From Terebella lapidaria (lineage: Eukaryota > Annelida > Polychaeta > Terebellida > Terebellidae): a DNA stretch of 64,000 nucleotides. The translations under genes and the position numbers were made by a program. The notes under the pieces are model-generated. The model saw only the letters and a program-made list of their open reading frames with translations, did no database searches and had not been told where the DNA came from. The DNA is taken from NCBI GenBank assembly GCA_949152475.1, contig OX424569.1:33835950-33899949 (forward strand), given 5' to 3'. The stretch's first letter is position 1. Each line of letters starts with the position of its first letter. Below are positions 38,401 to 53,400 of this stretch, in pieces.

Positions 38401-41400
38401 CCCAGTTACCCTGTACACATCATACATGTAGATACTTGTGCCTTTTGCTTGCTCTGTCCCAGTTACCCTGTACACATCATACATGTAGATACTTGTGCCT
38501 TTTGCTTGCTCTGTCCCAGTTACCCTGTACACACCATACATGTAGATACTTGTGCCTTTTGCTTGGTCTGTGACAGTTACCCTGTACACATCATACATGT
38601 AGATACTTGTGCCTTTTTGCTTGCTCTGTCCCAGTTACCCTGTACACACCATACATGTAGATACTTGTGCCTTTTGCTTGCTCTGTCCCAGTTACCCTGT
38701 ACACATCATACATGTAGATACTTGTGCCTTTTGCTTGCTCTGTCCCAGTTACCCTGTACACACCATACATGTAGATACTTGTGCCTTTTGCTTGCTCTGT
38801 CCCAGTTACCCTGTACACATCGTACATGTAGATACTTGTGCCTTTTGCTTGCTCTGTCCCAGTTACCCTGTACACATCGTACATGTAGATACTTGTGCCT
38901 TTTGCTTGCTTTGTCCCAGTTACCCTGTACACATCATACATGTAGATACTTGTGCCTTTAGCTTGCTCTGTCCCAGTTACCTTGTACACATCGTACATGT
39001 AGATACTTGTGCCTTTTGCTTGCTCTGTCCCAGTTACCCTGTACACATCGTACATGTAGATACTTGTGCCTTTTGCTTGCTCTGTCCCAGTTACCCTGTA
39101 CACATCGTACATGTAGATACTTGTGCCTTTTGCTTGCTCTGTCCCAGTTACCCTGTACACATCGTACATGTGGATACTTGTGCCTTTTGTTTGCTCTGTC
39201 CCAGTTACCCTGTACTCATCGTACATGTAGATACTTGTGCCTTTTGCTTGCTCTATCCCCGTTACCCTGTACACACCATACATGTAGATACTTGTGCCTT
39301 TTGCTTGCTCTGTCCCAGTTACCCTGTACACATCGTACATGTACCGTATTCGCGCGCATACAGTTGCATGTGCGTTTATCTGAAATTTGCTTGTTTTAGG
39401 CCACTTATAATTTGGGAAATATTTCGTACATACGCACATGTGCGATCGTTTTCAATAAGGGGTTGACTGCATATCCCTCTGATCAGGCTCAGATAGTTTG
39501 ACAGTTGTCTGGTTATACGAGGCCGACACGACTGTCAAAACCGCCCGACTCGTCAATTGCAATTACATGGTTTGGTGCACGAATGAATTCAGACATCGGT
39601 ACTTGTGTTTGTGAATATGCATGATGTATAATCTATTGTTGTGTGAAGCTGTTGGGACTTCGGGAAACAAATATAATTTGTTGTTTGGTTCGACGTTGCT
39701 ATTTCAAAACAAATCCACATGTCACTTGGAAGAAGAAAGTGAAACAAACAGCCTGATTGGTGGGATTTTTATGATATCTGGCCATATCTGGCCTTTCACC
39801 ATTGGCTGATTCGTTTTGAAAGGTAACTTTTGATTGGTTGGAATGCGAATCAGCTCATGAATATTAATGAGTACTTGCTAGAAAAATGGCAACTTCCTGC
39901 TGGGCGGCAAACATCACAAACACGAATGAAACAAGGGCTTTTCAAGATGTTTATTCCACACTCATGAACAGAAATGACACATCCCGATCATAAGATGTCA
40001 AACGAAATCACAAGTGTCAATTACACTCAACCGTAATTAGGCAATCAACATCACAACTTATTTGACAGTTTGCAATCCATTGACCACGGACACAGCCGCG
40101 ATTGAAATGACACGAACTGACGAAGTAACGATTGCATGAAATCAGTCAAGCACATGACATGAAACCGATGATCTTGTGATCAAAAATTTTTTACTGTCAT
40201 TCTTGATTTTGATTTTTTTTTCAACCACAAGCACATGTGCGTATATTCGAAATATACGCACACCTTCGACTATACGCACATGCGACTGTATGCGCGCGAA
40301 TACGGTAGATACTTGTGCCTTTTGCTTGCTCTGTCCCAGTTACCCTGTACACATGATACATGTAGATACTTGTGCCTTTTGCTTGCTCTGTCCCAGTTAC
40401 CCTGTACACATCGTACATGTAGATACTTGTGCCTTTTGCTTGGTCTGTGACAGTTACCCTGTACGCATCATACATGTAGATACTTGTGCCTTTTGCTTGC
40501 TCTGTCCCAGTTACCCTGTACACACCATAAGTGTAGATACTTGTGCCTTTTGCTTGCTCTGTCCCAGTTACCCTGTACACATCGTACATGTAGATACTTG
40601 TGCCTTTTGCTTGCTCTGTCCCAGTTACCCTGTACACACCATACATGTAGATACTTGTGCCTTTTGCTTGCTCTGTCCCAGTTACCCTGTACACATCATA
40701 CATGTAGATACTTGTGCCTTTTGCTTGCTCTGTCCCAGTTACCCTGTACACACCATACATGTAGATACTTGTGCCTTTTGCTTGGTCTGTGACAGTTACC
40801 CTGTACACATCATACATGTAGATACTTGTGCCTTTTGCTTGCTCTGTCCCAGTTACCCTGTACACACCATACATGTAGATACTTGTGCCTTTTGCTTGCT
40901 CTGTCCCAGTTACCCTGTACACATCATACATGTAGATACTTGTGCCTTTTGCTTGCTCTGTCCCAGTTACCCTGTACACACCATACATGTAGATACTTGT
41001 GCCTTTTGCTTGCTCTGTCCCAGTTACCCTGTACACATCGTACATGTAGATACTTGTGCCTTTTGCTTGCTCTGTCCCAGTTACCCTGTACACATCGTAC
41101 ATGTAGATACTTGTGCCTTTTGCTTGCTTTGTCCCAGTTACCCTGTACACATCATACATGTAGATACTTGTGCCTTTAGCTTGCTCTGTCCCAGTTACCC
41201 TGTACACATCGTACATGTAGATACTTGTGCCTTTTGCTTGCTCTGTCCCAGTTACCCTGTACACATCGTACATGTAGATACTTGTGCCTTTTGCTTGCTC
41301 TGTCCCAGTTACCCTGTACACATCGTACATGTAGATACTTGTGCCTTTTGCTTGCTCTGTCCCAGTTACCCTGTACACATCGTACATGTGGATACTTGTG

Positions 41401-44400
41401 CCTTTTGCTTGCTCTGTCCCAGTTACCCTGTACACATCGTACATGTAGATACTTGTGCCTTTTGCTTGCTCTGTCCCAGTTACCCTGTACACATGATACA
41501 TGTAGATACTTGTGCCTTTTGCTTGCTCTGTCCCAGTTACCCTGTACACATCGTACATGTAGATACTTGTGCCTTTTGCTTGGTCTGTGACAGTTACCCT
41601 GTACGCATCATACATGTAGATACTTGTGCCTTTTGCTTGCTCTGTCCCAGTTACCCTGTACACACCATAAGTGTAGATACTTGTGCCTTTTGCTTGCTCT
41701 GTCCCAGTTACCCTGTACACATCATACATGTAGATACTTGTGCCTTTTGCTTGCTCTATCCCCGTTACCCTGTACACACCATACATGTAGATACTTGTGC
41801 CTTTAGCTTGCTCTGTCCCAGTTACCCTGTACACACCATACATGTAGATACTTGTGCCTTTTGCTTGCTCTGTCCCAGTTACCCTGTACACATCGTACAT
41901 GTGGATACTTGTGCCTTTTGCTTGCTTTGTCCCAGTTACCCTGTACACATCCTACATGTAGATACTTGTGCCTTTAGCTTGCTCTGTCCCAGTTACCCTG
42001 TACACATCGTACATGTAGATACTTGTGCCTTTTGCTTGCTCTGTCCCAGTTACCCTGTACACATCATACATGTAGATACTTGTGCCTTTAGCTTGCTCTG
42101 TCCCAGTTACCCTGTACACATCGTACATGTAGATACTTGTGCCTTTTGCTTGCTCTGTCCCAGTTACCCTGTACACACCATACATGTAGATACTTGTGCC
42201 TTTTGCTTGCTCTGTCCCAGTTACCCTGTACACATCATACATGTAGATACTTGTGCCTTTTGCTTGCTCTGTCCCAGTTACCCTGTACACACCATACATG
42301 TAGATACTTGTGCCTTTTGCTTGCTTTGTCCCAGTTACCCTGTTCACATGGTACATGTGGATACTTGTGCCTTTTGTTTGCTCTGTCCCAGTTACCCTGT
42401 ACACATCGTACATGTAGATACTTGTGCCTTTTGCTTGCTCTGTCCCAGTTACCCTGTACACATCGTACATGTGGATACTTGTGCCTTTTGTTTGCTCTGT
42501 CCCAGTTACCCTGTAGACATCGTACATGTAGATACTTGTGCCTTTTGCTTGCTCTGTCCCCGTTACCCTGTACACACCATACATGTAGATCCTTGTGCCT
42601 TTTGCTTGCTCAGTTTTTCACATGGCTTTTGTAGACCTGTACAAACTGATAAAGAATGGTATTGACTCTTAGTCTACTTCTAGAAATGTCTGAGATTTCT
42701 ATCAGGATTTGTGACATATTAGAACCCAACTTTGATTTGTCATGAGGATGATAACATGAATAATGTCATAATACTCTAAATTCTGTGTCAAGTCTGCTCT
42801 GGAATATGGTCAATTTCATCGCAATTTCACATGAAAATGGATGAATTGATCTATAGTCAGTAACCAGTGGAATAAAGCCCGGAATGTCACCGCCTCCTCG
42901 TGTGTAATCAGGGCAGCGATGATTGACGACTGATTGGCTGGTCACTGGGCCATGTCGTGTTTGTGATACGTGAGATCAGTGGTGCGGAAGAGGGTTTGTG
43001 ATGGTCTCTGGAACGTTGGACTGTAACGTTAATGTTCATCTCTGTGAGCTGAGCATCCAGCTTGGGGGAATATGGTTTATTTTAGTCATTTGCATGTACA
43101 TTGTGGTTGGGATGTTGATTGGGAAAATGATCAGATAAATGATTTTAAAAACAAAAAAGGAAAAAAAGACCTTAAATCATTGCAAAAGAAAGCCACCTCA
43201 TACACATGATACATAGAACTAGGAGGTGCTTGCAGCCTACACCGGCTGTACGGCCACAAGATTTTGGATGATTTATAGCTGGAAGGGATGCTACATGACT
43301 GGAACTTGATGTTTCCTACTTTCCTACCGGCAGCTTGATATCTGGATTTATTTCACCGTATTTATCATTTCCACTGTTGGAGCCGATCCCTTTTTATCGA
43401 TCGTTCTGTACATTGGTGCCTGGATGTGATCTGATGGAGGATTACCATCAGAAAATATCACCAATTTGTCTGTATTCAATCATGACAGTTCAAACGTTAT
43501 ATCAATATGAATGTACATTTACATTCAAGTGTGGAATATTGATAACCAACCCTTCAATATCATTCTTCTATCCCGAATTAAGGGCTGGGTGCATATGCAC
43601 TGGTTGACTTTAATCAATATTTTTGTTCATTCTATCAATTGTGTTTAATTTTAATAATGAACATCAAGCAAGCACTGTACAATGTTCTTGTGCTGCATGT
43701 CTTCCCTAGTACAAGAAAGCAGTCTCATTCATGAAAACTTGCCAGTACCTCTGGACATTGAAGAACAGTACCCAAGTATTGCATATAAAACAGAGAGCAT
43801 CCTTGTGGGAACTTCAGAATCACCCTACATTTCTCCGTGGCCAGAAACACGTCCTTCGCCCAAAATACCCCTTCATCGCCCCTTCAGGTTCTGGGGTGAG
43901 TGACTTCAGGGACCTATAAACAAGCCGTATTCTCAGCCACAATATGGAATAAACTGTGCGTTAACAGCCGACTAACACATGTTCCACGGCTGCTTGTCAT
44001 GACGATTTTACGATGGCCATTATGTGCCCTTTCTGCTCGAATTAAGCCGGCTTTTAGAGGGTTCTTCTGTTTCGTGTCATTCGAATCAGCCTCTGAGCTG
44101 GATACAGCATTTTAGTTTGGCTGCAAAGATGGTAGATGGATATTCTGAAGATGACCCTCTTCGCATTAGACAGTCTTCCCCCCCCCCCCTTCCCCACATA
44201 AGCCTCTCCTTATTGCCAGAAAGCAATCTCTTAGAATGAATACATGGCAAATGGAGGTGTTAAAAGAAGTAACCATCAGCAACCCTAGGTAAAATTCGAT
44301 TTGTAGCAGAGTTTTGTCAAAGGGATTTTGACATGATTGTCCATGAAAGGATAGGCCGACAAATTCGGACAGGATTTGATGCTTTTATCATCATTGTTTA

Positions 44401-47400
44401 ACTATGTGTACATTGGAACATTCTCTAGCAGTTTTGTTATCAATGAATTAATTTAACTTGAATGCACGGTGGACCAAACACTCCATATGTACATGTATTG
44501 ACTTACCATAAGATAATCACCGGTTTCTCCATCCCCCCGCCCCCCTCTCAATCCCCCCCCCCCCCCATCTCAAGCCCGTCCTACCCACCTCAACCCCTCT
44601 CAAACAGTGAACAATTTTCAGAAAACATTGCAGTTTGGACATCAGACTTACTATGACGCAGTAATCGAGCCAGCAAAGTTATAAATCTCTGTCATTTATA
44701 CTGCGACCTTGAGGCCTTATCATGGCAGGGTTCCTAGGGGATTGGGTAGGAGGGTGGTGGGGGGGAGGGGTGTATCACTGTACCCGAACCTGTCATTGTG
44801 TCCAGGGACAATATTGATTGTTAGACTTCCTCGCTGAACACTGCTGCTGCGATGTGGGTTTTCCCCACGACACCATCTGGAAGAGAGCAGTGGAAATGAA
44901 TTCTCTCCTCCATGAATCACAAGACAAACTATACATGTCACAAGACAAGCCATACATGTCACAAGACAAGCCATACATGTCACAAGACAAGCCATACATG
45001 TCACAAGACAAACCATACATGTCACAAGACAAGCCATACATGTCATAAGACAAACCATACATGTCACAAGACAAGCCATACATGTCACAAGACAAGCCAT
45101 ACATGTCACAAGACAGACCATACATGTCACAAGACAGACCATACATGTCACAAGACAAGCCATACATGTCACAAGACAAACCATACATGTCACAAGACAA
45201 GCCGTACATGTCACAAGACAAGCCATACATGTCACAAGACAAACAATACATGTCACAAGACAAGCCATACATATCACAAGACAAACCATACATGTCACAA
45301 GACAAACAATACATGTCACAAGACAAGCCATACATGTCACAAGACAAACAATACATGTCACAAGACAAACAATACATGTCACAAGACAGACCATACATGT
45401 CACAAGACAAGCCATACATGTCACAAGACAAACAATACATGTCACAAGACAAGCCATACATGTCACAAGACAAACCGTACATGTCACAAGACGAGCCATA
45501 CATGTCACAAGACAAACAATACATGTCACAAGACAAACAATACATGTCACAAGACAAACAATACATGTCACAAGACAAACCATACATGTCACAAGACAAG
45601 CCATACATGTCACAAGACAAGCCATACATATCACAAGACAAACAATACATGTCACAAGACAAGCCATACATGTCACAAGACAAACCGTACATGTCACAAG
45701 ACAAGCCATACATGTCACAAGACAAGCCATACATGTCACAAGACAAACCATACATGTCACAAGACAAGCCATACATGTCACAAGACAAGCCATACATGTC
45801 ACAAGACAAGCCATACATGTCACAAGACAAACAATACATGTCACAAGACAAACAATACATGTCACAAGACAAGCCATACATGTCACAAGACAAACAATAC
45901 ATGTCACAAGACAAACAATACATGTCACAAGACAAGCCATACATGTCACAAGACAAACAATACATGTCACAAGACAGACAATACATGTCACAAGACAAGC
46001 CATACATGTCACAAGACAAACAATACATGTCACAAGACAAACAATACATGTCACAAGACAAGCCATAAATGTCACAAGACAAACAATACATGTCATGAGA
46101 CAAGCCATACATGTCATGAGACAAGCCATACATGTCACAAGACAAGCCATACATGTCACAAGACAAGCCATACAGGTCACAAGACAGACCATACATGTCA
46201 CAAGGCAAGCCATACATGTCACAAGACAAGCCATACATATCACAAGACAAACAATACATGTCACAAGACAAGCCATACATGTCACAAGACAAGCCGTACA
46301 TGTCACAAGACAGACCATACATGTCACAAGACAAGCCATACAGGTCACAAGACAGACCATACATGTCACAAGACAAGCCATACATGTCACAAGACAAGCC
46401 ATACACATCACAAGACAAACAATACATGTCACAAGACAAGCCATACATGTCACAAGACAAGCCATACATATCACAAGACGAGCCATACATATCACAAGAC
46501 AAGCCATACATATCACAAGACAAACAATACATGTCACAAGACAAGCCATACATATCACAAGACAAACAATACATGTCACAAGACAAGCCATACATATCAC
46601 AAGACAAACAATACATGTCACAAGACAAGCCATACATATCACAAGACAAACAATACATGTCACAAGACAAGCCATACATATCACAAGACAAACAATACAT
46701 GTCACAAGACAAGCCATACATATCACAAGACAAACAATACATGTCACAAGACAAGCCATACATGTCACAAGACAAACAATACATGTCACAAGACAAGCCA
46801 TACATGTCACAAGACAAGCCATACATGTCACAAGACAAGCCATACATGTCACAAGACAAACCATACATGTCACAAGACAAGCCATACAGGTCACAAGACA
46901 AACCATACTTGTACATCGCCTTGTGATGTGTAGATGAGAACTCACAGATATCGAGTGTATGTGTATTTGATATGGTTTCATTTGACTAATATTTTCATCA
47001 ATCCATCAAATAAACTCCTCATATAACAATTGTGTCGTTTCAGATATTTTTCCGTCAGGAATTTGAGGTATTTTAATGCTTTTAGAATACATGTTGAATC
47101 ACGAAGTTACTGTATGGGAAATGACACAGGGGATTTGTATGTCTAAGTTACTCTTGTACATGTATGTCTGCGACTTGTGGATTCTGCACCAATTGATTCC
47201 AGCCTGTGGCTGATAGATAAATCTCGTGTTTGGCAGATCGCCAGAAATGGTAGAGATCCTTCTTCTCTTTGGATTAACTGAATATTTAATATCACACATG
47301 TTTGTAGGTAAAAAATAAATGGTGAATTGTAGTACCATTGGAGTTTGGAAAACAATAATTTTCATATTTGGCGATTGTTGGAAAATTGCTGCATCTACAA

Positions 47401-50400
47401 TTGGTAATAAACTTTTTGTACTGGAAGATATGGCATGTCATAAAAATGTACAATATATTCAGCGGGCGTCATCTGATTCACGTCACTTGTAAGTCGGGGC
47501 AATAAATAGAATGAGCAATATAATATATTTATGGATGCTAATTACCTACAGAGGAATGAGCAAGTTACTGCCAGTTTTCCACACCACATAGAAGTACAAC
47601 CAGTCTTTGTGGGGGGGGGGGGGGGGGGAGGGGGTGCTGGATACAGTGCAGAATGGTTGTGCAAGTGGGCATTGGCTGGAATTCTGCCTGGAATTCACCA
47701 ACACAGCTAGGAAAGTCCAAGGGCTTGATGAGCGTAGAGAGCTGGGGATTATAAGATTGAGCTTGTGAGTCATCAAACGTTTGCCTTTGTTGTATTGGGA
47801 TTTGTATTGTTTCCTGCCCAGAACCATTTGGGAGGAGACCGGGGTATGGGAGGTGTTGAGTTTGAGGTGCATGTAGCATCTGTTGACTTCAGATAGTAGA
47901 ACAGAATTAGTGGTGTACTCTAGCAACCTACTTGTGCATCTAGATTGAGAAAGTCTCTTTTAGTCCCACAAACCAACTTCAATATGATGAAAAACAAATT
48001 GGAAGAATAAATTGTTTTTATAGTTTATTTGTAATCAAGCAAGTTGAAATCAAAGTGTCATCAAAATTCAGATTGTTTTCCTCATAAGCGCTGCTGATCA
48101 CTTATGTGAGTACATTGTCCGAGACCAGTAGGACTGCGTAAGGACTCGCTTTTACCATCCTGGACGGCGTAAGGACTATGGTAAGGACTCACTTGCCTCC
48201 GTCCTGGATGGCGTAAGGACCAGGGTAAGGACTCACTTGCCTTCGTCCTGGATGGTGTAAATTCCAGGGTAAGGACTCACTTCCCGCCATCCTGGACGGC
48301 GTAAGGACCAGGGTAAGGACTCACTTTTACCATCCTGGTCGGTGTAAAGACCATGGTAAGGACTCACTTCCCTCCGTCCAGGACAGTGTAAGGACCAGGG
48401 TAAGGACTCTCTTGCCTTTGTCCTGGACGGTGTAAGGACCATGGTAAGGACTCACTTGCCTCCGTCCTGGATGGCGTAAGGACCAGGGTAAGGACTCACT
48501 TGCCTTCGTCCTGGATGGTGTAAATTCCAGGGTAAGGACTCACTTCCCGCCATCCTGGACGGCGTAAGGACCAGGGTAAGGACTCACTTTTACCATCCTG
48601 GTCGGTGTAAAGACCATGGTAAGGACTCACTTCCCTCCGTCCAGGACAGTGTAAGGACCAGGGTAAGGACTCTCTTGCCTTTGTCCTGGACGGCGTAAGG
48701 ACCAGGGTAAGGACTCACTTGCCTACGTCCTGGATGGCGTAAGGACCAGGGTAAGGACTCACTTGCCTTCGTCCTGGATGGTGTAAATTCCAGGGTATGG
48801 ACTCACTTGCCTCCGTCCTGGATGGTGTAAATTCCAGGGTAAGGACTCACTTGCCTTCGTCCTGGATGGTGTAAATTCCAGGGTAAGGACTCACTTGCCT
48901 TCGTCCTGGATGGTGTAAATTCCAGGGTAAGGACTCACTTGCCTCCGTCCTGGATGGTGTAAATTCCAGGGTAAGGACTCACTTGCCTTCGTCCTGGATG
49001 GTGTAAATTCCAGGGTAAGGACTCACTTGCCTTCGTCCTGGATGGTGTAAATTCCAGGGTATGGACTCACTTGCCTCCGTCCTGGATGGTGTAAATTCCA
49101 GGGTAAGGACTCACTTGCCTTCGTCCTGGATGGTGTAAATTCCAGGGTAAGGACTCACTTGCCTTCGTCCTGGATGGTGTAAATTCCAGGGTAAGGACTC
49201 ACTTGCCTCCGTCCTGGATGGTGTAAATTCCAGGGTAAGGACTCACTTGCCTTCGTCCTGGATGGTGTAAATTCCAGGGTAAGGACTCACTTGCCTTCGT
49301 CCTGGATGGTGTAAATTCCAGGGTAAGGACTCACTTGCCTCCGTCCTGGATGGTGTAAATTCCAGGGTAAGGACTCACTTGCCTCCGTCCTGGATGGTGT
49401 AAGGACCAGGGTAAGGACTCACTTGCCTCCGTCCTGGATGGTGTAAATTCCAGGGTAAGGACTCACTTGCCTTCGTCCTGGATGTTGTGAATTCCAGGGT
49501 AAGGACTCACTTGCCTCCGTCCTGGATGGTGTAAATTCCAGGGTAAGGACTCACTTGCCTCCGTCCTGGATGGTGTAAATTCCAGGGTAAGGACTCACTT
49601 GCCTTCGTCCTGGATGGTGTAAATTCCAGGGTTAGGACTCACTTGCCTTCGTCCTGGATGGTGTAAATTCCAGGGTAAGGACTCACTTGCCTCCGTCCTG
49701 GATGGTGTAAATTCCAGGGTAAGGACTCACTTGCCTCCGTCCTGGATGGTGTAAGGACCAGGGTAAGGACTCACTTGCCTCCGTCCTGGATGGTGTAAAT
49801 TCCAGGGTAAGGACTCACTTGCCTTCGTCCTGGATGTTGTGAATTCCAGGGTAAGGACTCACTTGCCTCCGTCCTGGATGGTGTAAATTCCAGGGTAAGG
49901 ACTCACTTGCCTTCGTCCTGGATGGTGTAAATTCCAGGGTAAGGACTCACTTGCCTTCGTCCTGGATAGTGTAAATTCCGGGGTAAGGACTCACTTGCCT
50001 CCGTCCTGGATGGTGTAAGGACCAGGGTAAGGACCCGCTTGCCTTCATTCTTGACGGCGTAAGGACCATGGTAAGAACTCGCTTGCCTCCGTCCTGGATG
50101 GTGTAAGGACCAGGGTAAGGACTCGCTTGCCTTCGTCCTGGTCGGCGTAAGGACCAGGGTAAGGACTCACTTTTACCATCCTGGTCGGTGTAAAGACCAT
50201 GGTAAGGACTCACTTGCCTCCGTCCTGGATGGTGTAAATTCCAGGGTAAGGACTCACTTCCCTCCGTCCTGGACGGCGTAAGGACCATGGTAAGGACTCA
50301 CTTGCCTCCATCCTGGATGGTGTAAATTCCAGGGTAAGGACTCACTTCCCTCCGTCCTGAACGGCGTAAGGACCAGGGTAAGGACTCGCTTGCCTTCGTC

Positions 50401-53400
50401 CTGGATGGTGTAAGGACCATGGTAAGAACTCACTTGCCTCCGTCCTGAACGGTGTAAGGATCAGGGTAAGGACTCGCTTGCCTTCATCCTGGACGGTGTA
50501 AGGACCAGGGTAAGAACTTGCTTGCCTTCGTCCTGGACGGGGTAAGGACCATGGTAAGGACCCGCTTGCCTCCGTCCTGGACTGTGTAAGGACCATGGTA
50601 AGAACTCGCTTGCCTTCGTCCTGGACGGGGTAAGGACCATGGTAAGGACCCGCTTGCCTCCGTCCTGGACTGTGTAAGGACCATGGAAAGAACTCGCTTG
50701 CCTCTGTCCTGGATGGGGTAAGGACCATGGTAAGGACCCGCTTGCCTCCGTCCTGGATGGTGTGAGGACCATGGTAAGGACCCGCTTGCCTTCGTCCTGG
50801 ACGGTGTAAGGACCATGGTAAGGACTCGCTTGCCTTTGTCCTGGACAGCGTAAGGACCATGGTAAGGACTCGCTTGCCTTTGTCCTGGACAGCGTAAGGA
50901 CCATGGTAAGGACTCGCTTGCCTTCGTCCTGGTCGGCGTAAGGACCATGGTAAGGACTCGCTTGCCTTTGTCCTGGACAGCGTAAGGACCATGGTAAGGA
51001 CTCGCTTGCCTTCGTCCTGGTCGGCGTAAGGACCATGGTGAGGACTCGCTTGCCTTCGTCCTGGTCGGCGTAAGGACCATGGTAAGGACTCGCTTGCCTC
51101 CTTCTTGAATGGCTTAAGGACCAGAGTAAGGACCCGCCTTCATCCTGGGTGTAATGACCAGGGTAAGGACTCGCTTGCCTCTGTCCTGGACGGTGTAAGG
51201 ATCAGGGTAAGATCCGCTTGCCTCATTAGGACATTGTATGACAAACAAGATGGCCATCATTGCAAATTTTTTGCTGACCTCACCCATGTAGTTTGTATAT
51301 CATCTAAAAGGGAGAGTTTTCTAGATAAATACACGAAACTTGATGGGTAGATATAATAATGCAGTATGATCATTGTTTTCGGATTTTCGCTGAAATCCAA
51401 GAAGCATGGTGGCCCCAATCACTTGTTTTGTTCTGAACTCAGTCGACAAGCTTGCACAACAAGCTTTTACACATATCTTTTGAGATGTTGAACCAATGTC
51501 TAAATGCTCTTTCATAACGTAAATTGTATTCTATATAAAAAAGCTGGCTCTGGCTGCCCTGGCTCTGGCTGCCCTGGCTCTGGCTGCCCTGGCCCTGGCT
51601 GCCCTGGCCCTGGCTGCCCTGGCTCTGGCTGCCCTGGCCCTGGCTGCCCTGGCCCTGGTTGCCCTGGCTCTGGCTGCCCTGGCTCTGGCTGCCCTGGCTC
51701 TGGCTGCCTTGGCTCTGGCTGCCTTGGCCCTGGCTGCCCTGGCTCTGGCTGCCCTGGCTCTGGCTGCCCTGGCCCTGGCTGCCCTGGCTCTGGCTGCCCT
51801 GGCTCTGGCTGCTCTGGCCCTGGCTGCCCTGGCTCTGGCTGCCCTGGCTCTGGCTGCCCTGGCTCTGGCTGCCCTGGCTCTGGCTGCCCTGGCTCTGGCT
51901 GCCCTGGCTCTGGCTGCTCTGGCCCTGGCTGCCCTGGCTCTGGCTGCCCTGGCTCTGGCTGCCCTGGCCCTGGCTGCCCTATCTCTGGCTGCCCTGGCCC
52001 TGGCTGCCCTGGCTCTGGCTGCCCTGGCCCTGGCTGCCCTGGCTCTGGCTGCCCTGGCTCTGGCTGCCCTGGCCCTGGCTGCCCTATCTCTGGCTGCCCT
52101 GGCCCTGGCTGCCCTGGCTCTGGCTGCCCTGGCCCTGGCTGCCCTGGCTCTGGCTGCCCTGGCCCTGGCTGCCCTGGTTCTGGCTGCTCTGGCCCTGGCT
52201 GCCCTGGCTCTGGCTGCCCTGGCCCTGGCTGCCCTGGCTCTGGCTGCCCTGGCCCTGGCTGCCCTGGCTCTGGCTGCCCTGGCTCTGGCTGCCCTGGCCC
52301 TGGCTGCCCTATCTCTGGCTGCCCTGGCCCTGGCTGCCCTGGCTCTGGCTGCCCTGGCCCTGGCTGCCCTGGCTCTGGCTGCCCTGGCCCTGGCTCTGGC
52401 TGCTCTGGCCCTGGCTTCCCTGGCTCTGGCTGCCCTGGCTCTGGCTGCTCTGGCCCTGGCTGCCCTGGCTCTGGCTGCCCTGGCTCTGGCTGCTCTGGCC
52501 CTGGCTGCCCTGGCCCTGGCTGCCCTGGCTCTGGCTGCCCTGGCCCTGGCTGCCCTGGCTCTGGCTGCCCTGACCCTGGCTGCCCTGGCTCTGGCTGCCC
52601 TGGCTCTATGTACTAGCAGGCGAACATTGAAATTATTGAAGATAAGTAAAGAGCCTCAGTCTGCAGACTTCGCTACGGCAACAAGGGGCTCTCCCATCCC
52701 GTCCACATCCCATCTGATGATGTTGCTATGATTACTTAAGTCCTGAGTCACTCGGTGTAAAGCCGATGCTCTGCTCTCATCCTCGGGAATTTGGTGTCAT
52801 ACTTCCCATCCCGACAACTTTACAGATCAATACTATCAAGTAAAACGTTTTTGTTGCGAATCACGTTATACTCACATACGTGGTGTGTCAACGTGTTTTC
52901 AGCTGGTTTGTGAACAATCAGGGATGAGTGTGAACTTGGTAATCTCTAGTTTATAGTTTCGACAACTATTAAATCGATTGGCAAACACAGATTTATTGTA
53001 TGTTTTCAAAGAATAAGGCCGCAGTGACATGATTTAATGCTTATGTAGAAATAGTATCAGACGTTGTACTTGTTGTCCTGGATCAGACTGCCACCAGAAA
53101 TCACACCAGCCCGGACATGAAGAACCCCAAGATTCTCTTATCGTGAGTTATCATAACAAGTGTGTTCTGATGATCTTCTGATAACGTAACTCACAGAAAC
53201 AAACGACTGGGGACAACAGAAGTGAACGTGATTCAGTCTGGACCAATTTCTTGAGGAAATTCCCAACTGACAAAGAATATTCCGATAAAAAATGGAGAAT
53301 ATTGTGAACAAAAAAGGAGGATATTCTTCTCAAATCCCCAGAGAAGTTTTTGTCCATGGATAAAATTTGCCCTACATCTGAGATATCTGGGATTATCCAC

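Noticed and set aside
40176-42665. 829-codon cysteine-rich frame (HVDTCAFCLL repeats) with a signal-peptide-like start
   Set aside because: The start lies in the inserted transposon and the rest is the 57-bp satellite; the antisense strand is equally open.
44720-46981. 753-codon and 707-codon minus frames with TCMACLV/DMYGLSC heptads
   Set aside because: They are products of a 21-bp repeat; most frames on both strands are open and no splice or promoter context exists.
51504-52616. Collagen-like or antifreeze-like GSGCP/LALAA protein
   Set aside because: The 15-bp unit opens all plus frames; there is no signal peptide, domain or splice evidence.
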